Origin: Flabesymbios commensalis
Lineage: Eukaryota; Annelida; Polychaeta; Terebellida; Flabelligeridae
Assembly (NCBI GenBank): GCA_964017125.1
Contig: OZ024914.1
Coordinates: 28,890,801 to 28,954,800, forward strand
Length of the DNA: 64,000 bases
Direction: 5' to 3'
Shown here in pieces: positions 55,860-64,000 of the stretch. Every line of letters starts with the position of its first letter. The stretch's first letter is position 1. Under the pieces are notes generated by a model. The model had not been told where the DNA came from. It worked only from the letters and a program-made list of their open reading frames with translations, and searched no databases. The translations under genes and the position numbers were made by a program.

Positions 55860-55970
55860 TAAATTTGCTTGGACATTCGGTGATCGCGGGTTCGAACCCC
55901 GCTCTGGTATTCAAGTTTAAAGAAACAACATATGTTTCTTCCCTGCTCACGCGTAAAGATTCAATATTGT
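55860..55970 (+). mobile_element. SINE family 1 head fragment
   Basis: GCGGGTTCGAACCCCGCTCT (B-box), TATTCAAGTTTAAAGAAAC and TGTTTCTTCCCTGCTCACG match the head and linker of the dimeric SINE. The match stops at TTCAATATTG, exactly where a new TTTCG array begins. Confidence 0.75.
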
Positions 55971-56123
55971 TTCGTATTTTCGTTGTTTCGTATTTTCGTT
56001 GTTTCGTATATTCGTTGTCTCGTACTTCTGTTGTTTCGTACTTTTGTTGTTTCTTTGTTTCGTACCTTTGTTGTGCGAAAGTACAAAACTGTGAAATTAC
56101 GAAAGAACGAAATTGCGAAATAG
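55968..56123. repeat. Second, shorter TTTCGTTG palindromic array
   Basis: TTTCGTATTTTCGTTG units change abruptly to GCGAAAGTACAAAACTGTG units near 56073, giving a foldback like the larger one at 54450-55530. Confidence 0.8.
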
Positions 56124-56774
56124 TCTGGAGGCAGAATGGCATAAATTAGCCCAACCTTGCAAGAAAGACCCCAATGAGGTTTTGGTTGATATTGACTCCT
56201 CAGATAGTGTACTTTTAAAAACAGATCAGTACCCGTGAAGTAGGCCTACGGTTGGGCAAAACCCGGTATTCAAGATGGCGTACAAAATGGCCGCCATAAA
56301 TGGGGCGGTTTCCTAACTTGGTTAATCAGTGGCACAAGTTGTCATATAATACCACTTTTTTTGGGGGGGTTTAGGGTATAAAGAATCCAAATAAGATGTC
56401 TTCAAGGTCAATGTCAGATGTTACTGGCATATTTTGCATTGACGGAATTACTTTTGATTAATTCTAGTTTAATTTATAAGACGGTTGCGGCTCAACCGCT
56501 GGGAGGCTGGGTGTGTATATATGTCTTTACCATTTACATGTGGCATCCTGTATGTGGGGTACCATCGGCCTGTCATAAGAGCATCTATACATCTCTGTAT
56601 AGGCTACATATACGCAGTTTTATTCTGGTCTGCAACGGTTCGGGATGCTCCCAGCAGCAGCTTTTCCCACCCGCCCACTCCCGCTTTATTGTATTTCACA
56701 GTGACCTGCGCATCACCTTTTATGCTTGACTAATTTGTACTCTCATTCGATCTATTATGTATTGTATATAATCG
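56124..56774. other. Intergenic with one unclassified ORF
   Basis: ORF 56418-56729 (103 residues) has no recognisable domain and overlaps another open frame. A ATGGCCGCCAT word is present near 56287. Confidence 0.4.
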
Positions 56775-57249
56775 TAGCATAGCATAGCATAGCATAGCAT
56801 AGGCATGGCATAGCATAGCAGCATGGCATGGCATGGCATGGCATGGCAGGCATGGCATGGCATGGCAGGCATGGCATGGCATGGCATGGCATGGCATGGC
56901 ATAGGCATAGGCATAGGCATAGGCATAGCATAGCATAGCATAGCATAGTATAGTATAGTATAGTATAGTATAGTATAGTATAGTATAGTATAGTATAGTA
57001 TAGTATAGTATGGTATGGTATGGTATGGTATGGTATAGTATAGTATAGTATAGTATAGTATAGTATAGTATAGTATAGTATAGTATAGTATAGTATAGTA
57101 TAGTATAGTATAGTATAGTATAGTATAGTATAGTATAGTATAGTATAGTATAGTATAGTATAGTATAGTATAGTATAGTATAGTATAGTATAGTATAGTA
57201 TAGTATAGTATAGTATAGTATAGTATAGTATAGTATAGTATAGTATAGT
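56775..57249 (+). repeat. Pentanucleotide array with changing motif
   Basis: It runs AGCAT, then GGCAT, then AGGCAT hexamers, then AGCAT, then a long AGTAT tract with a GGTAT patch. The blocks show step-wise motif change in one array. ORFs across it are artefacts. Confidence 0.95.
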
Positions 57250-57751
57250 TGTTAATCGGGAGGTCACAACTAGATGCAGGCGCGTATCTGTGTTTCTAAC
57301 TATATATTGTATATAACATTCTAGCATTACAATTGTTACAATTTAGTTACGTGATATTAGGTGATAATTTTTATTACGGTGTAATTTCACAAGAAGCTGT
57401 ATTTGTGTTTATTCGTAATTTTTTTTTTCTCATATTATGTAACGTTGTATGATTATATATACATGTAACTGTTTCTGCTAGATGCTGTTATTAATAAACC
57501 TACCGATTCACCCAAACCCTTTCCTCGCTGTGTCCTTTTACTACGAGTCCAGATAAATTAATTGTAAATTATGTTCACGTATGTGTATTTTTCTTCATAC
57601 TATGAATCTCATGAATCTTTTCATTTGAACAATTTTTAGAATTTGGTATCACAAATCACTATGATAAATGATATATGAGCTTAGTTGAGCAATGTTGATG
57701 TAGTGTATTATATATTATATTAACTTGGGACGAAAATGCCGAAAAAATCTT
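57250..57751. other. Intergenic, nothing recognised
   Basis: AT-rich. A polyadenylation-like AATAAA near 57494 is present, but no upstream gene can be tied to it. Confidence 0.4.
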
Positions 57752-58350
57752 GCAGGCCGGTCCCGATGACTCCTTCGTCTCGACTGGAGCTTGTAACCTG
57801 GGGTAAAAAAAGAAATGAATCGGGCTTTAGGCCACCTTTGTGCACATATAGGCTAAACTGGGCCAGGAGAACCTCCTGAGGATGGTGAGATGATTGAAAT
57901 GACACTGTCCTCCAGACACAGGATTCGAAATTCGAGCCCTGGCGGTCTGAGGCCGAGCACGCTACCTCTCGGTCACGGAGGCTCCCCACAATACTGACTT
58001 TCACACGTGGATGGGGAAGAAACATTTTTGTTTCTTTCAAACCGCCGAGACCGGGAACCAAACCCCGAACTCTGGCGTGAAAGGCAGCGGTGCTAACCAC
58101 TACCCTAGGGCCCCCGCCCTGTAACCTGGGGTATCATGCTCGAATCCCGGCTGGGCAGGATATTTGGTTGTGCATTTACAGTGTATATACACACAGTTCA
58201 AAGGCCTGGAGTGTACAGTGCTACCTATAGTACTGTGCACTATTATGAACCCTCGAAGTCATTCGAAATAAGAGTAGGGCATAGTCCCAGCTTCTAGCCT
58301 CCTTCTATTGCGATATTGCCAGGATTGTGCGTAAAGCGACGTAAAGCAAT
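57752..58350 (+). mobile_element. tRNA-derived SINE family 2, interrupted
   Basis: Head part at 57752-57805, then after the nested insertion TCATGCTCGAATCCCGGCTG (B-box), TGGAGTGTACAGTGCTA, AATAAGAGTAGGGCATAGTC and GCAATATTCACTCACTC. Same family as 20440-20722. Confidence 0.75.
57806..58119 (-). mobile_element. Dimeric SINE family 1 nested in SINE family 2
   Basis: Complete on the minus strand: head GGGGGCCCTAGGGTAGTGGT, linker, second tRNA-like part, tail ending ATTCATTTCTTTTTTT. Flanked by the 14-bp duplication TGTAACCTGGGGTA (57792-57805 and 58120-58133), the signature of target-primed insertion. It is the youngest and most complete SINE here. Confidence 0.9.
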
Positions 58351-59546
58351 ATTCACTCACTCGAAGTTGCGACGTAATCGTTTGGGGAAATATTAGTCCG
58401 GTGGCACAGGATATGAACCTTGTGTTATCTGGTGACAATAATTTATTTATGTGTTTCTTTGAGTCAATGCCATCTAGATTGAGAATCCGTCGGGTGTAGG
58501 CATACTGATTACATCGGCTTGGCTTTTAAAAATCCAAGATGGTGGTCTAAATGGGCGCCACGGGCTATGCTGCGTCATAACTGCAGAAATATTATGAACA
58601 TAAAAATGTGATTTTGGTGTCTAACATCATGGTTTTCGCAGAAAAACAATGATGGCGTCAAATATGGCCGCCATACAGACTATGATGAGTCATAACTACT
58701 GAACTATTAGGCATAGATACGTGATGTTTGTGTCTAATATACGGTTTTCTGGATCAAGGAATTAATTTGTGGTACGTATTTAACACTAAGATAGATAAAA
58801 ATAATGTGAATAAAATCAAAGATGGAGTCCAATATGACCGCCACATACATGCATGCGTATATATAGCATTAAGGTAGGCCTACACACATAAGTTAAAACT
58901 ATCCTCGACATAGGCATCATTTGCTGTCGAATGTAGGGGGGGGGGGTAATCCATTAATAATATTTGTAAACGTTTCAGAAAATTATAAAAGGGAGAAATA
59001 CAAGACAACTTTAAAATAAATCACTTTTTTTCACAAACTGTTAATGAAATGCATACACGTTTTAATTAAATGATGCACAAGGGTTTATGGAGTTAACTGT
59101 GAAACTCGCTTACTTGTTAAATTAGTTAGAAAATGCTCGATGAATTTAAATAATATTTAGGAAAACATTATTTATTTCAAGAAATATATAGGCCAACCAT
59201 TATAACGTAGAATCAGAAACTATAGTCGAAACTGACATTGTAATGTATCTAGCCACTTTTATCGTGATGATATAATGATATAATATATATACCGCCTCTT
59301 GTATATGTAGCTGCTGTTGCGAACGGTGTTGTTTAGGGGATGCGCCACGTCAAAACCGGACCTATGTCTCAAGTCATTGAGTTTATTAGTTGTAATTGAA
59401 GTGTTATGTTGCATTTTTCTAATAGAACATAAATTGTACACATATCTCAATTATTGACCAATTTATTGATAAAAAAAGCTTGGAAACCCAAAACCTAAAA
59501 TATAATAAAATTAAGAGGAAATGCCTCCTAAAGTTCAACGAGTAAA
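58351..59546. other. Intergenic with ATGGCCGCC-type words
   Basis: AAATATGGCCGCCATACAG and related words occur at about 58535, 58650 and 58830, spaced 120-180 bases apart as in a decayed tandem duplication. A G-run lies near 58937. Confidence 0.45.
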
Positions 59547-60310
59547 ATCACCCTGATGTCAACCATGTCTGAAATAGTAGAAATGGACAAAATAACACAA
59601 CAATTGTCATTTTTGGACCAATGGCGCCAGCACTTCAATTGAATCTGTTGAATCAAAACCCAAGTACATTTACACATGGTGATATGGGTTGAGGTTTGGT
59701 TTTACAGGGGTGTTACTCTAAGATCATGAAAGGTCATCTCAAGGTCACATCAAGGTCAAATCAGGTCAAGCGGGTGAAAATAGCTTATTTTTGGTGTTTT
59801 TGCTCTGATTCTGTTCACTTGAGAAGTCTATGGTGATTAAAAGCCATCTAGACATCAGCAATGGGCCATACGAAAACAAGCCGAGAGGTCACAGGGGTGA
59901 TATAAGGGTTACAGGGGTAATACCCCATCAAACTACCCTTATCTAACCCCTGATTGAAATGACAGAAATGAACCAAATTACACAATGATTGTCATTTTTG
60001 GACCAATGGACAGCACTTCAATTACATCAAATGACTCACAACAAAGTACACATGGTGATATGGGCTGGGTTTCACAGGGGTGTACCACATTGTCATGGCA
60101 AGGTCAATTCAAGATCACAGCAAGGTCAAATTAGGTCAAAATGGGTCAAAATAGGTTATGTTTGTGTTGTTTTGCTTCATTTATGTTAACTTGTGATGGC
60201 TATATATGATGGTTGAAACTCCTCTAGACCCCAGTAGGCCACAGAGCTATTCCAAAACACCCCGATATGTTACATAGATAACATAAGGTTTAGAGGGGTG
60301 ATACCAATCA
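59547..60310 (+). repeat. Two ~380-bp tandem copies with AGGTCA arrays
   Basis: TTGTCATTTTTGGACCAATG, AGCACTTCAATT, ACACATGGTGATATGGG and ACAGGGGTGT occur in the same order in both units (about 59605 and 59985). Each contains a run of phased AGGTCA half-sites. A 66-residue ORF is incidental. Confidence 0.8.
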
Positions 60311-62329
60311 TCCTGATGTCACTCCTGTCTGACAATTCGGAGATCTACTTAATGGTGAAATTTTATATGTAGGATTGTATTCGAGGCCCTAAAGATTGAA
60401 TGGTTATTCTCAGCCATTCACCTTTATCTGACACATTTCGTCCACAGTTTATTTTAATATACATGTATATAGATAGCACTGCTTAAAAGCCCGTTGCCAT
60501 TGTGACATCCCGTTCTGCCAACTCCACATTCGCTAGAAATTAGCCCCCCCCCCTCCCCCAGGTTCTTATCGTTACAATGATGCCAAATTCATCCTAATAT
60601 AAATTTTTCGGTAAAGGAAACGATAATTTTTCTATTCAGCGATTTTAAATCCTATGTGGCTTTTTAATATAATCACGGTTTTATCTTATCAAACACCAAT
60701 TACATGCCAATAAAGCAAACTTGATAATCTAAAAATATAAATAGAGCGTAGACAATTTTAATGACAAATAGCTTTATGTAAATTAAGTTTGTTTGTCTAG
60801 GGCTAAGCCGTGACAGCCCTATATACCACTAAGAGGTGTACTGTTGGTTTACAGTACGCATCAAAAGTATTGAACCACAATCTGATGATGCTGGTGCAGG
60901 CAGAGGTCCATATAATCACTGATCATTATTTTAGGCATACTTATAGAAGCTTAGATTTAGTTCACCCTCTATAAAATGTTTTAATAAATAAGAAATAAAT
61001 ACATTTTGTTCACTTCGGCGTCACCATGGTTTTGGCCATTAGGGCGCCCTCTATAATGCTATCGCTAGACGACATAACCGATGTTATAAGTAAGGGCGCT
61101 GGTATTATTAACATCGCCATCTAAAAAGGGGTTGCTCTCGTACCTGATAACGTGGCACGATTCGGACACATTGAATGAAGTTATACTGCGACCGGGTGAA
61201 ATAAGGCATATCCTTAAGTGTATGCTCTTATAAAAATGCTATGTTTGGTGTTTAACCATCCCTATATTTTCATACGCTATGATCCTATTTGGGATATATA
61301 AAAAACTCGGTCACAGAGGAGAGAGTATTTCCTCATATCGTAGTACAAGTACCTATTTCATGCAGTTCAAGCGCTCGGTGTAATAAAGACTGGTTGTCAC
61401 CTATTATATTCTGTGTCTATCGACCACAAACGATTACCCATGAACCATGCAATTTAGGTGCATAAAACAGTATGGCTTATTTCTATGTATTTAGACCTAG
61501 CATTCAAACTCTGTACTGAAGCACATTATTAATGCCACACCAATGTGAACAGATACAAACTGACGCTTTGTCCAGACACATAATGTACCATGCATTTTGC
61601 ATGCATCACCTGAATGAAAGAAACTTGATTTGCACAAAAAAATGGGCTGCCCAATGGACCGTAAAAATGTCTTCAGAATTATTTTCCAACTTTGATAACT
61701 CGCAAAATCCTAATTCGCGACACTTTGATAGCGAGCGAAATCATAAATAAATCATATTTCTTTTAAGGTTTAAATTATGTAATTAAACACCCAAGCCATT
61801 GTGCTAATCGTGTTTAAAACTGGGTAACGTATATTCACTACTCAGCAAACATCGGCCCAAGGCCTATTGACATAATACCTGAAAAAATTCTACTTCGTGG
61901 TCAGTGATGGCGATGTTTACATATTTAATTCTTAATGGGGATCGAGGGGGTTAGAAATATCTAACCGGGGGCGGCGTTGTGTTAAGGATTATGTGCCCCG
62001 TAATTCAAATACATACTTCTCACGGCATAATTAAATCAGAGATTATATCAGGAATTTGCAGGCGAAATAGCAACCTATCTAAGCGCCACTGAAGAGAAAA
62101 ATGTGATTTACGAAAATGTAAAAATTAATTTGCAAAAAATCCGTAGAATTGCCTAATAAAAACAATTCATCCGTATCATTTAAAAACATGACAAAATCCT
62201 TACGATACTGAAAATCTGTAGAATGGGCAATCCTTCAAAACATGCAAGCATGATGTAAACATGGATATTGAAACAACAAGACGAACGTGGATGAACGCGA
62301 AGACAATAACTTACACCAATGCCTTCTAT
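60311..62329. other. AT-rich intergenic sequence, nothing recognised
   Basis: C-run near 60544. A 72-residue ORF at 61532-61750 has no recognisable features. Confidence 0.5.
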
Positions 62330-62510
62330 AATAGAGACGTCATTACGATCACTGATATCATTGATGAAAAAGTGGAGCCCAAGTATGATATTATACTCCT
62401 TTATTTAAAGAACAACTAAATGACGGCGGTGATCAGCTGATCTTGTCAAGTAACAGACTGGGATACTCTTTTATTGATCGGTGGTAGAATATTGTTCTTG
62501 GTCCAAAAGT
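62330..62510 (+). repeat. Dispersed repeat, copy 2
   Basis: AACTAAATGACGGCGGTGAT, AACAGACTGGGAT and GGTGGTAGAATATTGTTCTTG match 28290-28520. Confidence 0.55.
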
Positions 62511-63544
62511 GGATGATAGCATACAACTATTTTATAACTTTATTGCATCCTTTCGAATTCACTGGTAGTTTCAAACCGCCACACGGACCCTATTATTACA
62601 ACAAAAAGACGCAATCCACCAAGGATAGTAACCCGGTAACTGAAGACAAATCAGCCCTTGTTTTAGTCTACGAGTGATCCTCATCGGGCTTGTCATTCCT
62701 AACAACCTATTCAATAGTCAAGACAAGTGTAAGCGGCTACATAAAAATGAGTGGTCACAGGATCATAATCCAAAATAATAGTCAATGGCCACTATAAGTC
62801 AACGTCAAAACATTCAAAACACGTGGGGCCGTGTTCTCAGACAATCATACAAATTAAGAGCTAAGCCGTTAATTCAATACATCAATGTACTGGTCAATAT
62901 CAACAAGCTCAACAAGTTTAAACAAATTTATTGTATCTCCATGAATTGCACAAAAACAGAGGAGAGATAATATATCAATTATTATTATTGTAATAGCGTG
63001 GGTCACAAACTCAAAAACTAAATAAATTAAAAATTGCAGATAATGTTTTAACTCAATTTGTTCATACATTGTGTTATGTGTGTAGCAATTTTTTCTCGCC
63101 ATGCGAGTTCAATAATTTTAAAAAATCAAGTTTGAATGATCAGTGTGATAGGCTACATTGCGGAGATATTTTTTATTCAAATGATAAGCAAACTATTGCC
63201 TTCAAATAACAAGCGATATTCATTACTATTTGTATCTGTTGACATAAGTTACATAAGTTAGCGCTCCTTTTCAGTTCATTTAAATGTCTTCCCAGTTCTG
63301 TTGATAATTTATGATCAGAACCCTAAATATACACAAAGTTATTCAGTTATGATATGAAAGGAAAAGTAGATAAGGACCACAGGTTCTTATCTTTACAAAC
63401 TATCAAATTCAGCCTAAAATATATATCGGTAAACGAAACGTAAATGTTGGGGTCTTAGCAGCTAGACTATGAGCTGTAATCGGTATGTTGTGTCTGCACA
63501 CTTTTATTCCCTGCGAGATACTAATGAACTTTCTTTGAAATAGC
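62511..63544. other. AT-rich intergenic sequence, nothing recognised
   Basis: Small ORFs without domains. Confidence 0.5.
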
Positions 63545-63745
63545 CTGGACTATTCATGAACTGTATTGATGAATATTTCATGAACAGTTCACAAAAGAGC
63601 TCATGAACTGTTCAAGGAATGTCCGTGAGCATTAAATGGCCCAGGATAGTTCATGATTATTTCATGAGCACCACTTACTGGAATGGTTCATGAATAGTTC
63701 ATGCCACAAAGAGACATTCACATGAACTGCTCGTGAACTGTTCAT
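63545..63745. repeat. TTCATGAAC palindrome cluster
   Basis: About ten occurrences of TTCATGAA, GTTCATGA or close variants in 200 bases, on both strands because the word is palindromic. Spacing is irregular. It may be a decayed tandem repeat or a foldback element. Confidence 0.7.
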
Positions 63746-63955
63746 ATGAATGTGATGTCTGCGTGACTTCAACTTTAAACCTCGGCTAATTGACATATTT
63801 TACATCTGTGCGGGACATCGTGAACATCGCCAAAATACACAGGTAATATTCATGAGATGTTCGTGGCTGGTGTACTGACAAAAAGGAAGGGATTTTACTC
63901 AGTGTTGATCCTTTCAAAGGAAAACAAAGCAATTTAACATTGGACCCTTCATCTA

Positions 63956-64000
63956 AAATTGTGTTATATAGGCTTATAATAAGCCTATGTAACACAATTT
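63956..64000. repeat. Hairpin at the window end
   Basis: AAATTGTGTTATATAGGCTT and its inverted partner (AAGCCTATGTAACACAATTT) form a ~21-bp stem with one mismatch and a short AT loop. Confidence 0.75.

Noticed and set aside
56720-57327. Minus-strand proteins rich in AMPCH or ILYYT.
   Set aside because: They are translations of the pentanucleotide array.

Overview
The window is metazoan nuclear DNA, most likely from a marine invertebrate. It is AT-rich and gene-poor, with dimeric tRNA-derived SINEs, LINE fragments, dense hairpin MITEs and long satellites. The single-exon olfactory-receptor-like GPCRs resemble the olfactory-receptor-like genes known in lancelets and vertebrates, so an invertebrate deuterostome is plausible, but the species cannot be fixed from sequence alone.

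Genes. Only one gene type is convincing: two intact, nearly identical class A GPCR genes at 9727-11577 and 12743-14458. They lie in a head-to-tail tandem duplication (8921-11824 and 11841-14705). Each encodes a long extracellular Thr/Glu-rich stalk made by an in-frame minisatellite (9-residue units, then 13-residue units), followed by seven membrane spans. Indels of 96 bp and 135 bp explain the whole length difference between the two units.

Layout. 1-8920: AT-rich sequence with many small palindromic elements (a TTAA-ended MITE family, a CCCAGCAAACA MITE, a perfect 90-bp palindrome) and an old SINE. 8921-14705: the duplicated GPCR genes. 14706-22380: mostly unique sequence, a small ORF, a second SINE family and a chain of three TTAA MITEs. 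22388-25530: a 36-bp satellite with higher-order structure, followed by a SINE. 25950-31930: unique sequence with MITEs. 31950-35020: a diverged 21-bp satellite with a ~545-bp higher-order period and an inverted tail. 35185-39896: a 4.7-kb gene-less element with terminal inverted repeats over 1 kb, flanked by a 6-bp target duplication (Polinton-like ends). 39900-47490: unique sequence, a tRNA-like segment, a SINE, hairpins and a LINE ORF1 fragment. 47493-47935: a 42-bp minisatellite. 47949-52776: a second ~4.8-kb long-inverted-repeat element. 52944-54298: LINE ORF2 fragments and a (TGAA)n tract. 54450-56123: inverted TTTCGTTG arrays around a tandem array resembling a tRNA head. 56775-57249: a pentanucleotide array. 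57752-58350: one SINE inserted in another with a 14-bp target duplication. 58351-64000: mostly unique, with a tandem duplication carrying phased AGGTCA half-sites and a TTCATGAA cluster.

No pathway or operon-like cooperation between genes is visible. The window is best read as a repeat-rich intergenic region containing a recently duplicated chemoreceptor-like gene. Most long open frames here (890, 867, 208 and 182 residues) are by-products of tandem repeats whose unit length is a multiple of three or whose motif lacks stops.
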